Assembly (NCBI GenBank): GCA_030681195.1
Contig: JAUXXJ010000012.1
Coordinates: forward strand, 218,650 to 282,649
Source of the DNA: Rhodocyclaceae bacterium
Lineage (GTDB): Bacteria > Pseudomonadota > Gammaproteobacteria > Burkholderiales > Rhodocyclaceae
DNA: 64,000 bases
Direction: 5' to 3'
Under the pieces are notes generated by a model, which saw nothing but the letters and a program-made list of their open reading frames with translations, was not told the DNA's origin and did not search any database. Positions 1-7,832 of the stretch are shown here, piece by piece (position 1 is the first letter of the stretch; the number at the start of each line of letters is the position of its first letter). A program made the position numbers and the translations under genes.

Positions 1-416
1 GTAATGGCGGCGATGGCCATTTGCTGGTCGGGCGTTGCGGCATGGCTAGTGGGTGCCGTCTCGCCAGCGCCGACTTTTTGTTTTAGGTTGCGTGGCTGTT
101 TGCCCTTGCGCAACAACGGCGGCAACGCAAAGGCCATCACCTGACCGAGCGGATGCTGGTAATAGCGCGCGCAAAACTCGCACAGGGCAATCCAGTCGGC
201 CGGCAGGGCGGCCAGGCCGTCGATCAATTCGGCCGTCTTGAGCTTGTCTTCAGGCTGGTCGCTGTGGTCCTGCACAGCCACCACCACGCCGATTTTTGTG
301 CCTTTGCTGAAGGGCACCGTCGCCAAACGACCCACCGCCTCGACACCCCCATCGGCCAACCGGTAATCAAACAGGCGCGGCAGGGGAACATCAAGAGCGA
401 TTCGGGCAATTTGCAC
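1..416 (-). CDS. priA: primosomal protein N' (PriA), N-terminal part, cut by window edge
   Basis: Replication-restart helicase that reloads the replisome at stalled forks. Reading leftward from a GTG at 416, the first 138 residues match the PriA 3'-DNA-binding domain: it opens MQIARIALDVPLPRLFDY and continues with VGRLATVPFSKGTKIGVVV and FCARYYQHPLGQVMAFALPP. The helicase domain begins near the left edge (TPDQQMAIAAI) and the rest lies outside the window. The start is GTG because there is no ATG in frame at the expected N-terminus. Residues 113-121 (KVGAGETA) are encoded by the dispersed repeat at 55-78, placed exactly in the linker between the DNA-binding and helicase domains. Confidence 0.9.
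   Translation of the reverse strand, partial: MQIARIALDVPLPRLFDYRLADGGVEAVGRLATVPFSKGTKIGVVVAVQDHSDQPEDKLKTAELIDGLAALPADWIALCEFCARYYQHPLGQVMAFALPPLLRKGKQPRNLKQKVGAGETAPTSHAATPDQQMAIAAI
55..78 (+). repeat. dispersed 24-bp repeat, copy 1 (in priA)
   Basis: Exact copy of the core GTCTCGCCAGCGCCGACTTT with GCC before it and extra T after it. It lies antisense to priA and is read there as KVGAGETA in the interdomain linker. Confidence 0.9.
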
Positions 417-776
417 TTAACGGGCTTCCTTCAAGTGATTCCTCACAAAGCACTTTAATCCCTTGCTGTAAAAGCGTTTTTTCATTTCAGAAAGCCTGTG
501 GATAATTCTGTGAGTATTGCTAAAGGAAAATGAATGACCCACTTGCGCTGTGGTCTGAAGTTATGCTAAAAAAACCGAGGTGCAAAGTAAAGTCTTTATA
601 AATCATAAAGTTATTTGTTGCATGCCCACAACAGAACAGAAACCCTCTATAAATCATGGGGTTCACTGTTCTGTGTATAAGTCAACTATTTCAGCCCTTT
701 GTCAAACCCTCTCGGGGCAAGGCTTCGCGGGAGGGGCTGCCCCGACAGCCAGACGGGCTACCGGTTTCCAGTTAGC
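417..776. promoter_or_regulatory. AT-rich intergenic region with DnaA-box-like sites and inverted repeats
   Basis: This 360-base gap separates priA and hemE, which are both transcribed leftward, and must hold the priA promoter. No gene is convincing. TGTGGATAA at 497-505 is the reverse complement of the DnaA box TTATCCACA, and TGTGTATAA at 672-680 fits TTATNCACA. ACAGAACAG (631-639) and CTGTTCTGT (666-674) form an inverted repeat with AACCC/GGGTT continuing the stem. TATAAATCAT occurs twice, near 597 and 650. A GC-rich hairpin lies at 712-745. The direct function is unknown. Confidence 0.5.
712..745 (-). terminator. hairpin downstream of hemE
   Basis: TCGGGGCA (712-719) pairs with TGCCCCGA (738-745) around an 18-base loop, about 30 bases past the hemE stop. 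No T-run follows on the minus strand, so it is a weak candidate for a terminator or 3'-end stabiliser. Confidence 0.35.
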
Positions 777-1835
777 CTATTTTCTTTTGTAGGCGTGGAC
801 AGTGTCTACGAGCACCCGAACGTTTTCCGGGGGGGTGTGCTGGTTGATGCCGTGGCCCAGATTGAACACGTGGCCGGTATTTCCCGGACCGTAGCAGTCG
901 AGGATGCGCGTCGCCTCTTTCGCCACCGCCTCCGGCGAGGCAAACAGGGCGATCGGGTCAAAGTTGCCCTGCAGCGCCACCTTGTCGCCGACACGCTGAC
1001 GCGCCAGGCCAATGTCAGTGCTCCAGTCGACGCCGATGGCATCGCAGCCGATATCGGCGATCTTTTCCAGCCACTGGCCGCCGCCCTTGGTGAACACGAT
1101 GCAGGGGATGCGCTCGCCGTCATGGGTTTTCTTGAGGCCGGCGATCACGCGCTGCATGTAGGCCAGCGAGAATTCCTCGTAGGCCGCGTGCGACAGGGCG
1201 CCGCCCCAGGTATCGAAAATCTGCACCGCCTGGGCGCCCGATTCGATCTGGGCATTCAGGTAGGCGGTGACGGCATCGGCGGTGACGCCAAGAATCTTGT
1301 GCAGCAGGTCGGGCCGGCTGTAGAGCATGGTCTTGACGGTGCGGAAATCGTCCGAGCCGCCACCTTCCACCATGTAGCAAGCCAGTGTGAAGGGCGAACC
1401 GGAAAAACCGATCAGCGGCACCGAGTTGTCGAGCGCACGGCGAATCTCGACGACGGCGTCCATCACATAGCGCAGATGGTCGTAGGGATCGGGGGCGGTC
1501 AGGTCGTTGATCGCCCATTCCTCGCGCAGCGGACGCTCGAACTTCGGGCCTTCACCTTCAGCGAAGTAGAGGCCGAGGCCCATCGCATCGGGCACGGTGA
1601 GGATGTCGGAAAACAGGATGGCGGCATCCAGGTCGTAACGTGCCAGCGGCTGCAGCGTCACTTCGCAGGCCATGCTGGGCGACTTGCACAGGTTCAAAAA
1701 GTTGCCGGCGCGCTTGCGCGTTTCGCAATATTCGGGGAGGTAACGGCCGGCCTGACGCATCAGCCAGAGGGGGGTGCGGGTGGTGGGTTCGCGCAGCAGT
1801 GCGCGCAGAAAGTCGTCGTTCTTCGGGCGGGCCAT
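777..1835 (-). CDS. hemE: uroporphyrinogen decarboxylase
   Basis: Decarboxylates the four acetate side chains of uroporphyrinogen III to give coproporphyrinogen III in cytoplasmic haem synthesis. The 352-residue product has the normal length. The N-terminal signature [19 protein letters not shown] carries the conserved substrate-binding arginines, and [13 protein letters not shown] holds the catalytic aspartate region. The second signature, [16 protein letters not shown], is also present. The ATG start is supported by the conserved [17 protein letters not shown] beginning. It is divergent from the phosphofructokinase gene across 76 bases. High confidence. Confidence 0.97.
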   Translation of the reverse strand: MARPKNDDFLRALLREPTTRTPLWLMRQAGRYLPEYCETRKRAGNFLNLCKSPSMACEVTLQPLARYDLDAAILFSDILTVPDAMGLGLYFAEGEGPKFERPLREEWAINDLTAPDPYDHLRYVMDAVVEIRRALDNSVPLIGFSGSPFTLACYMVEGGGSDDFRTVKTMLYSRPDLLHKILGVTADAVTAYLNAQIESGAQAVQIFDTWGGALSHAAYEEFSLAYMQRVIAGLKKTHDGERIPCIVFTKGGGQWLEKIADIGCDAIGVDWSTDIGLARQRVGDKVALQGNFDPIALFASPEAVAKEATRILDCYGPGNTGHVFNLGHGINQHTPPENVRVLVDTVHAYKRK

Positions 1836-1911
1836 GATCAGATTCCTTAAGGTATCGGGCGATTATCGCATGTGAAATAAGGGACAATGCCGGCCAAACG
1901 AGGAGACAACC

Positions 1912-3006
1912 ATGACACAACAGATCGGCATTCTCACCTCCGGCGGCGATAGCCCCGGCCTCAACGCGGCGATTCGCGGCGTCGGCAAGGCCGCGCTGGG
2001 CCACCACAAAATGCATGTCGTTGGCTTCCGCGACGGTTTTCGCGGGCTGATGGAAAACCGCATCATGGCGCTCGACGGCGGCCAACTGTCGGGCATCCTC
2101 ACCACTGGCGGCACCATCCTCGGCACCAGTCGCGACAAGCCGCACAAAATGCCGGTCGGCGGCAAGCTGATGGACATGACCGATGCCATCGCCGCGAACT
2201 ACCACGACAACCATCTCGACTGCCTCGTCTGCCTCGGTGGCGGCGGCACGCTCAAGAATGCGCTGCGCCTCAAGAAGCAGGGGCTGAATGTCATCACGCT
2301 GCCGAAGACCATCGACAACGATGTCTGGGGCACCGACATCACCTTCGGCTTCGACACCGCGCTGGGCATCGCCACCGAGGCCATCGACCGCCTGCACAGC
2401 ACCGCGCACAGCCACCACCGCATCATCGTCGTCGAGATCATGGGCCACCGCGCCGGCTGGCTGGCGCTCGGCGCCGGCATTGCCGGCGGCGCCGACGTGA
2501 TCCTGATTCCCGAAATTCCCTACGACGTCAATATCGTCGCCGAGGCGATTCGCGAGCGTGCGCGCGGCGGCAAGCCCTTCTCCATCGTCGCGGTGGCCGA
2601 AGGCGCCCTGTCAGTGCAGGACATCGCTGCCCTGTCCCCGGCCAAGCGCAAGAAGAAGGAAGACGATACCGAGGCCGACGCCGCCGAGATCGTCTATGCC
2701 GGCCGCACCCTCAAGCTGGCCGAACGGCTCGAAAAACTCACCGGCCTCGAAGCGCGCGTCACCATCCTCGGCCATTTGCAACGCGGCGGCACGCCCTCGG
2801 CCGCCGACCGCATCCTCGCCACACGGCTGGGCACCGCCTGCGCCGACCTGATTGCCAAGAAGAAATACGGCGTAATGGTTGCAGCCAAGGGCGAAGACAC
2901 CGTTCCGGTGAAACTCGAAGATGTCGGCAGCAAGGTCAAGACCGTGCCGGCGGATCATTCGTGGATTTTGTCGGCACGGCGCGTTGGTACTAATTTTGGG
3001 GACTGA
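1912..3006 (+). CDS. 6-phosphofructokinase, mixed-substrate / PPi-type architecture
   Basis: Phosphorylates fructose 6-phosphate at C1 in glycolysis. The 364-residue protein opens with the phosphoryl-donor loop [18 protein letters not shown]. It has PKTIDND for the catalytic aspartates, MGHRAGWLA for substrate binding and [15 protein letters not shown] near the C-terminus. Two donor-specificity positions are mixed. The lysine of PKTIDND is typical of PPi enzymes and some ATP enzymes. The [11 protein letters not shown] loop has glycine where ATP enzymes have GGDGS, so the E. coli Asp103 equivalent is missing. I therefore do not assign pfkA or pfp. The ribosome site GAGGAG lies 8 bases upstream. 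A fragment of a second copy lies at 4002. Confidence 0.92.
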   Translation: MTQQIGILTSGGDSPGLNAAIRGVGKAALGHHKMHVVGFRDGFRGLMENRIMALDGGQLSGILTTGGTILGTSRDKPHKMPVGGKLMDMTDAIAANYHDNHLDCLVCLGGGGTLKNALRLKKQGLNVITLPKTIDNDVWGTDITFGFDTALGIATEAIDRLHSTAHSHHRIIVVEIMGHRAGWLALGAGIAGGADVILIPEIPYDVNIVAEAIRERARGGKPFSIVAVAEGALSVQDIAALSPAKRKKKEDDTEADAAEIVYAGRTLKLAERLEKLTGLEARVTILGHLQRGGTPSAADRILATRLGTACADLIAKKKYGVMVAAKGEDTVPVKLEDVGSKVKTVPADHSWILSARRVGTNFGD

Positions 3007-3014
3007 ACCACGGG

Positions 3015-3113
3015 ATGGAAGCCTTCCTCATCTCCACCGGCATCGTTGCCGTGATCTTTGCCGTGTTGGGCATTGCCACCCTCATGGGGGCCGGCGCCAG
3101 CCTCGGGTTCTGA
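3015..3113 (+). CDS. small hydrophobic membrane protein (32 aa)
   Basis: This 32-residue frame starts 8 bases after the phosphofructokinase stop and is preceded by CACGGG as a weak ribosome site. It is almost entirely one membrane span (MEAFLISTGIVAVIFAVLG, then ATLMGAGASLGF). Support comes from tight coupling to the gene before it and from reappearance of its last residues (SLGF, stop) in the chimeric fragment at 4051-4066. Function is unknown. Confidence 0.55.
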   Translation: MEAFLISTGIVAVIFAVLGIATLMGAGASLGF

Positions 3114-3136
3114 AAAGTCGGTGCCTGCAATACGGC
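3113..3136 (-). repeat. dispersed repeat, degenerate copy 2
   Basis: Reverse-orientation copy with 5 of 24 mismatches, directly after the TGA of the 32-residue frame. The homologous junction at 4067-4090 carries a nearly perfect copy, so this one appears to be decaying. Confidence 0.5.
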
Positions 3137-3192
3137 AGTTACAACTTTGCGCTGAAATACGCTGCGGTGGAACAAACAAGGAGAATCGGATC

Positions 3193-3942
3193 ATGAAAAC
3201 TTTCGGCTTTGGCGAAACGATCGCCGGCTACGACGTGCCGGTATTGAACGAGCGTGAAGTGCGGGCGGCGGCCGGCATCCTGTTCCTGTTCGCGTTCATG
3301 ACATTTTCCAGCGCCTGGTTCGTTGGCAACTTCCGGCCGACCAAGATTTTCGTGATGGCCTTCCTGATCGATTTCACGATCCGCCTGTTCATCAATCCGC
3401 GCTGGTCGCCGAGCATGATCGCGGCGCGTTTCGCCGTGCGCGGACAAGCGCCCGAATGGGTCGGCGCACCGCAGAAGCGCTTCGCCTGGGCAATCGGCTG
3501 GCTGCTGGCAGTCGCCATGCTGTGGCTGATCGTGATCAACAACGTCATCGGGCCGATCAACATGCTGATCTGCGCCGCCTGCCTGCTCCTGATGTTCTTC
3601 GAGAGCGCGTTCGGCATCTGCATCGGCTGCAAGCTTTACAACCTACTGACCCGCCAACGGGCGCAGCACTGTGCCGGTGGCAGTTGTGAGGTCTTCGTGC
3701 CCCACCCGAGCCAGAAAGTCGGCGCTGGCGGGACGGCCATCGTGGCCGCTTTCCTCGCCCTGATCGGCAGCATCGCCGCGCAGGGTTTCCCCGCCGCCGA
3801 GGTGCTGGACACGCAACCGAGCATGCATGCGATGCCCCACGCCACGCCGACCGCCTCGGAGGCCGACCGCTGCAAGCCGCCGGCCTTTGCCGTCGCCATG
3901 GGCCACGAGGAAAAGTGGAAGCTGCACAATAATTGCAAATGA
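3193..3942 (+). CDS. DUF4395 family integral membrane protein
   Basis: A 249-residue inner-membrane protein with about four hydrophobic spans (AAGILFLFAFMTFSSAWFVG, IFVMAFLIDFTIRLFI, IGWLLAVAMLWLIVINNVIG, INMLICAACLLLMFFESAFG). A FGICIGC motif and the later HCAGGSC supply paired cysteines, suggesting a redox or metal role that is not established for the family. The ATG at 3193 is chosen because MKTFGFGETIAGYDVPVLNEREVRA is the typical family opening. The dispersed repeat (residues 174-182, KVGAGGTA) separates the DUF4395 core from an extra C-terminal span (TAIVAAFLALIGSIAAQG) and a histidine-rich tail. The next gene is convergent. Confidence 0.85.
   Translation: MKTFGFGETIAGYDVPVLNEREVRAAAGILFLFAFMTFSSAWFVGNFRPTKIFVMAFLIDFTIRLFINPRWSPSMIAARFAVRGQAPEWVGAPQKRFAWAIGWLLAVAMLWLIVINNVIGPINMLICAACLLLMFFESAFGICIGCKLYNLLTRQRAQHCAGGSCEVFVPHPSQKVGAGGTAIVAAFLALIGSIAAQGFPAAEVLDTQPSMHAMPHATPTASEADRCKPPAFAVAMGHEEKWKLHNNCK
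3714..3737 (-). repeat. dispersed repeat, copy 3 (in DUF4395 gene)
   Basis: Two mismatches to the consensus, including the common CGAGAC to CGGGAC variant. It is read as KVGAGGTA between the conserved domain and the last membrane span. Confidence 0.85.
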
Positions 3943-4001
3943 GAGATCGCGCATGGGCCTCGCTCAACAGGTACGGGCACAAAACCTGACCAAGACCTCC
4001 C

Positions 4002-4066
4002 GCGCTGGGTATTGCCACCGAGGCGATCGACCGTTTGCATAGCACCGCCCACAGCCTCGGTTTCTG
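4002..4066 (+). pseudogene. chimeric remnant: phosphofructokinase fragment joined to end of the 32-aa gene
   Basis: Bases 4002-4055 align without gaps to 2359-2412 of the phosphofructokinase gene and encode the same 18 residues, [18 protein letters not shown]. All seven base differences are synonymous. The frame then continues CTC GGT TTC TGA, reproducing the SLGF stop of the 32-residue gene at 3102-3113. The piece therefore looks like a duplicated or imported pfk-small-ORF segment that lost its middle by deletion. No start codon or upstream pfk sequence precedes it. Confidence 0.75.
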
Positions 4067-4090
4067 AAAAGTCGGCGCTGGCGGGACGGC
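4067..4090 (-). repeat. dispersed repeat, copy 4 (intergenic)
   Basis: One mismatch to the consensus (GGGAC variant). It directly follows the TGA of the chimeric remnant, in the same arrangement as the degenerate copy after the 32-residue gene. Confidence 0.88.
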
Positions 4091-4125
4091 ACATCCGATT
4101 TTCGAGTGCCGCGAGCCAACAGTCT

Positions 4126-4145
4126 CCCCTTCTGAGAGGAAGGGG
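4126..4145. terminator. GC-rich hairpin between convergent genes
   Basis: CCCCTTC (4126-4132) pairs with GAAGGGG (4139-4145) around a 6-base loop. It lies 16 bases from the trkH stop, between convergent genes. A T-run is missing on both strands, so termination is only a possibility. Confidence 0.35.
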
Positions 4146-4161
4146 CTGGGGGATGGTGGGA

Positions 4162-5619
4162 CTACTTTCTCCAGAACGCCGGCGTTAGCACGACCAGCAG
4201 CGTAAAGATTTCGAGTCGGCCGAGAATCATCGCGAACGAGCACACCCAGGTCTGAAAATCATTGAGCCCGGCGAAATTGCCTGCCGGCCCGACGCTACCC
4301 AGCCCCGGGCCGGTGTTGTTGAGTGTTGCGACAATCGCCGAAAAGGCGGTGACGAGTTCCATGCCCGAGGCCAAGAGGATCAGTGTCAGGCTGACGATGC
4401 TGACCATGTACATGAAACTGAAAGCCAGCACGGCGCGCAGCACGTGATCGCCCACCGTTTGCTCGCCCAGGCGAATCGGCGACACGGCGCGCGGGTGCAT
4501 GGCAAACAGGATTTCGCGGAACACCATTTTGTAGAGCAGGATGGCGCGCATCATCTTGATGCCACCGCCGGTCGATCCCGAACAGGCGGCAAAGCTGCCG
4601 AGAAAGAGGATCCAAACCTGGGCAAACATCGGCCACTGGCCGTAGTCCATGGTCGCCAGGCCGAGCGAGGTGGCAAGCGACACCGCGTGAAAAGCGACAT
4701 GGCGCAGCGCCAGGCCCGTATCGCTATAAGCATCCAGGATCAGCAGATAGGCAGTCACGCCGACAATGCTGACGATCAGGACGCCGTAAAAGTAGGGCAA
4801 CTCGGGATCACGCCGGTAGGGCAAAACGCTACGGTTGCGCAGGGCGAGAAAGTGGGTGGCGTAATTGAGCCCGGCAAGCAGGGCGAAGACCATCGTGACC
4901 ATCTCGATCGGCAGGCTATTGAAATGCCCCAGGCTCGCGTCGTGGCTGGAAAATCCGCCCAGGCCCATGATCGTAAAACCGTGAATGACCGCTTCCCAGC
5001 CATCCATTCCCACCGCCCACAGCGACAACATGCAGGCCACGGTGAGCACCAGATAGACCGTCCATAGTCCCTTGGCGGTTTCGGCAATGCGCGGGGTGAG
5101 GCTGGTTTCCTTCATCGGCCCCGGCGTTTCTGCCTTGAACATCTGCCGGCCGCCGATGCCGAGCAGCGGCAGCACCGCTACCACCAGCACGATCACGCCC
5201 ATGCCGCCGATCCAGTGCAGGAAGGTGCGCCACAGGTTGATCGAGATCGGCAGGGCATCGAGTCCGACCAGCACCGTCGAGCCGGTCGTGGTGAGGCCCG
5301 AGACGGACTCGAAATAGGCGTCGGTGAGCGATAGTTCCGGCAATTGCAGGTAAAGCGGCAAGGCGCCGAAGATCGGCGTGATCAACCAGGTTAGCGAGAC
5401 AAGCAGAAAACCATCACGGACGCGAAGCTCGACCTTCTGCTTGGGTCGCGTCACCAGCCACAGGATGCCTCCGCACAGCAGAGTGATGCCAAGCGCCTCG
5501 TCATAGGCAGGCAGCGCGCCATCGTCGAAATGCCACGACACAAACAGCGGCAGCAGCATGGTCAGGCCAAAAATACACAGAACGGCACCCAGCGCGTGAA
5601 AGACGGGGAAAAAACGCAT
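4162..5619 (-). CDS. trkH: Trk potassium uptake protein, TrkH subunit (copy 1)
   Basis: Membrane subunit of the Trk potassium transporter, working with the NAD-binding subunit TrkA. The 485-residue protein has the repeated pore-helix/filter pattern: SGLTTTGSTVL, GGFSSHDAS, CSGSTGGGIKMMRA and ATLNNTGPGLG, the usual weak glycine-based filters of the family. Its length is identical to that of the second TrkH at 11743, and the two align throughout (MRFFPVFHALG versus MRFLPVFRALG), so they are paralogues. It is the last gene of a leftward run starting with kdpD and kdpE, 3 bases after kdpE. This suggests that the two-component system controls it. Confidence 0.95.
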   Translation of the reverse strand: MRFFPVFHALGAVLCIFGLTMLLPLFVSWHFDDGALPAYDEALGITLLCGGILWLVTRPKQKVELRVRDGFLLVSLTWLITPIFGALPLYLQLPELSLTDAYFESVSGLTTTGSTVLVGLDALPISINLWRTFLHWIGGMGVIVLVVAVLPLLGIGGRQMFKAETPGPMKETSLTPRIAETAKGLWTVYLVLTVACMLSLWAVGMDGWEAVIHGFTIMGLGGFSSHDASLGHFNSLPIEMVTMVFALLAGLNYATHFLALRNRSVLPYRRDPELPYFYGVLIVSIVGVTAYLLILDAYSDTGLALRHVAFHAVSLATSLGLATMDYGQWPMFAQVWILFLGSFAACSGSTGGGIKMMRAILLYKMVFREILFAMHPRAVSPIRLGEQTVGDHVLRAVLAFSFMYMVSIVSLTLILLASGMELVTAFSAIVATLNNTGPGLGSVGPAGNFAGLNDFQTWVCSFAMILGRLEIFTLLVVLTPAFWRK

Positions 5620-5622
5620 GGA

Positions 5623-6306
5623 CTATGGCTGGAAGCGGTAACCCACCCCGATTTCGGTCAGCAGGTGGCGCGGCTGGATCGGGTTCTGCTCGATCTTCTG
5701 GCGCAGGCGCCGCACATAGATGCGCAGATAGTGTTCCTGCCCGACATGGCCGGGGCCCCACACTTCATTCATCAGGGTGCGCTGCGTCATGACCTTGCCG
5801 GCATTGGACACAAACGTCGCGAGCAGGCGAAATTCGAGTTGCGTCAGTTTGATCTCGGTGTCGCCGCGACGCACGCTGTGATGGGCGAGATCGACTTCGA
5901 TGTCGGCGAACTGGAACAGCGGCGAGGCCGTCGCGTCGCTCCCATGACGCCGCAGCAAAACGCGCATGCGCGCCAGCAGTTCACCGAGGCCGAAGGGTTT
6001 GGTCAGGTAGTCGTCGGCGCCGGCATCGAGGGCCTCGACTTTATCCCGTTCTGTTGTGCGCGCAGACAGGATGAGGATCGGCAGCGCACTCCAGTGCCGC
6101 AGCTCGCGAATCAGGTCGACACCATTCATGTCGGGCAGGCCGAGGTCGAGGATGAGAAGCTGGGTTTCCTCGGCGGCGATGGCCGCGAGTCCTTGCTGTC
6201 CTGTGCCGGCCTCGATGGCGGTACACCCCGCCTTGGCCACGGCATCGCGCACGAAGCGGCGGATCTGCAGGTCGTCCTCGACGATCACCACGCGCGGGGC
6301 ATTCAT
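5623..6306 (-). CDS. kdpE: KdpE-type response regulator
   Basis: OmpR/KdpE-family transcription factor of 227 residues. The receiver has VVIVEDDLQ for the acidic pocket, LLILDLGLPDMNGVD with the phospho-acceptor aspartate, and YLTKPFGLGEL with the conserved lysine. A winged helix follows, with KLTQLEFRLLATFVSNAGKVMTQRTLMNEVWG near residues 150-180 and YLRIYVRRLRQKIE as recognition helix and wing. Its start overlaps the kdpD stop (ATGA). No kdpFABC operon is in view. The next gene is trkH, so the likely target here is Trk rather than Kdp uptake. Confidence 0.9.
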   Translation of the reverse strand: MNAPRVVIVEDDLQIRRFVRDAVAKAGCTAIEAGTGQQGLAAIAAEETQLLILDLGLPDMNGVDLIRELRHWSALPILILSARTTERDKVEALDAGADDYLTKPFGLGELLARMRVLLRRHGSDATASPLFQFADIEVDLAHHSVRRGDTEIKLTQLEFRLLATFVSNAGKVMTQRTLMNEVWGPGHVGQEHYLRIYVRRLRQKIEQNPIQPRHLLTEIGVGYRFQP

Positions 6307-7775
6307 GCCGGCTCTCCTTCCATCTCGGGTGGCGTGCCGAGCGGCAGACCGAAGCGTACGCAGGCACCGCCCGGGTGGTTTTCTGCGGTGATGTGGCCGC
6401 CGTGGGCCAGCACAATGGTGCGGCAGACGGCCAGCCCGATGCCTGTGCCCGGTGCGAGCGTGCCTTCGCCGCGCACAAAAGGATCGAACAGGCCCGTGGG
6501 GTCATCCAGCGGAAAGCCGCCCCCCTCGTTGCAGACAGCGATCTGCAGCGTTTCACCCGCAGCATGGGCGGAGAGGCGAATCCCGGCACCGGGGATGGAA
6601 TGCTTTACCGCGTTTTCAAGCAGGTTGCACAGCACGCGCTCGATCAGCACGGCATCGATCAGCACCAGCGGCAGATCGCCCGGCAGATCGACCGTCACCG
6701 GCCGGCCGGCGAGCAGATCGGCCAGCAAGCGCAGGCTCGACCCAACCACCTCGTCGATCGGCTGCCATTGCCGATCCAGTTGCACGCGGCCGGATTGCAG
6801 ACGCGCCATGTCGAGCAGGTTGGTGACCATGCGGTGCATGGCTTGCGCCTGATCGCGAATGATGCCTGCCGTCTCGCCAGCGCCGACTTTTTGCACGGCC
6901 AGGTCGGCATGCAGGCTGTCGGCCAGGCCGATCAGGCTGGTCAGCGGCGTGCGCAGGTCGTGAGAGAGCGATGCCAGGATGGTTGTCCGCAACTTTTCGG
7001 CAGCGACCTCGAGCTCGCTGCGCTGGGCGACCTCGGCATAGTGCAGGCGTTCGACGGCGATGCCGGCGAGCGAGGCGACGGCATCCAGCAAGGGCCTGGC
7101 CGTGTCGACATACACCGCCACCAGCACGCCGCGCACGCGTGTTGCCCCACGAAAGGGAATGAACCAATGCGCCTCACTGGCCAGCACAGCACCTTGCTGA
7201 TAGGCCGCCATGGCGCGCTCCTGATCGCGCGGGGACAGCTCGAGACGGCCATAGGTCGCGAAGCGCTCGGCGCCACCAAGGCCGGCGTCGATGAGCACGG
7301 CGGCCGCCAGTCGGCGTTCGGAAAGGAAAGTCGCCAACCGATCGACGGCCTGGTCTACCGTCAATACGGCGCCAAGATCGCGCGCCAGTTCGTAAAGCTG
7401 GCGCATCTCGCGCTCGCTGGCCTGTGCTGCCTCCTTGCGTTCAGCCAGTTGGGCGGTCAGGTGCGAGGTAATCAGCCCGACCGCCAGCATCACGGCAAAG
7501 ACAACGAGATACTGGGCATCGGCGACAGTCAACGAGAAGGTCGGGGGCACGAACAGCACGTCGAACAGCGCCACGCTGGCAAACGCCGTTGCCACGGCCG
7601 GGGTGCGGCCCAGCTTGAGCGCCACCAGAAACACCAGCAGCAGAAACAGCATGGCCGTATTCGCCGGTTCGAACCAGTCGCGCATCGGCAATGCCAGGAG
7701 GGCCATGGCAATGCACAGCAGCAGGGCGCTCAGGGTGCGGGTGAGGGTACGGCTAAGAGTGACGGGCATGACCAT
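6303..7775 (-). CDS. kdpD: shortened KdpD-like sensor histidine kinase
   Basis: About 490 residues against roughly 900 for full KdpD. The N-terminal KdpD and universal-stress domains are absent. It begins with the four-span DUF4118 membrane region (ALLLCIAMALLALPMRDWF, TAMLFLLLVFLVALKLG, ending YLVVFAVMLAVGLITSHL). A GAF-like region and a coiled linker follow, then the H-box SHDLRTPLTSLIG, N-box NLLENAVKHSI and G-boxes GTGIGLAVCRTIVLAHGG. The dispersed repeat (residues 295-303, KVGAGETA) lies in the loop between the two helices of the dimerisation domain. I choose ATG 7775; TTG 7787 and ATG 7769 are also possible. A separate UspA gene lies nearby at 9111. Confidence 0.85.
   Translation of the reverse strand: MVMPVTLSRTLTRTLSALLLCIAMALLALPMRDWFEPANTAMLFLLLVFLVALKLGRTPAVATAFASVALFDVLFVPPTFSLTVADAQYLVVFAVMLAVGLITSHLTAQLAERKEAAQASEREMRQLYELARDLGAVLTVDQAVDRLATFLSERRLAAAVLIDAGLGGAERFATYGRLELSPRDQERAMAAYQQGAVLASEAHWFIPFRGATRVRGVLVAVYVDTARPLLDAVASLAGIAVERLHYAEVAQRSELEVAAEKLRTTILASLSHDLRTPLTSLIGLADSLHADLAVQKVGAGETAGIIRDQAQAMHRMVTNLLDMARLQSGRVQLDRQWQPIDEVVGSSLRLLADLLAGRPVTVDLPGDLPLVLIDAVLIERVLCNLLENAVKHSIPGAGIRLSAHAAGETLQIAVCNEGGGFPLDDPTGLFDPFVRGEGTLAPGTGIGLAVCRTIVLAHGGHITAENHPGGACVRFGLPLGTPPEMEGEPA
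6868..6891 (+). repeat. dispersed repeat, copy 5 (in kdpD-like gene)
   Basis: Exact copy, antisense to the gene. It is read as KVGAGETA in the turn of the histidine kinase dimerisation hairpin. Confidence 0.9.
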
Positions 7776-7832
7776 TCCGCTTGTCAAGAATGGCAGCAGT
7801 GTCCTACAGCCGGTATAAAAACGGTGTAAACG

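Noticed and set aside
699..1850. Long open frame on the plus strand opposite hemE
   Set aside because: Its residues match no family. It mirrors hemE codon bias in high-GC DNA, while hemE on the other strand has all family motifs.
6375..7829. Open frame of over 480 codons opposite the KdpD-like gene
   Set aside because: Antisense shadow: glutamine/histidine/arginine-rich low-information sequence, while the minus-strand frame has intact kinase boxes.
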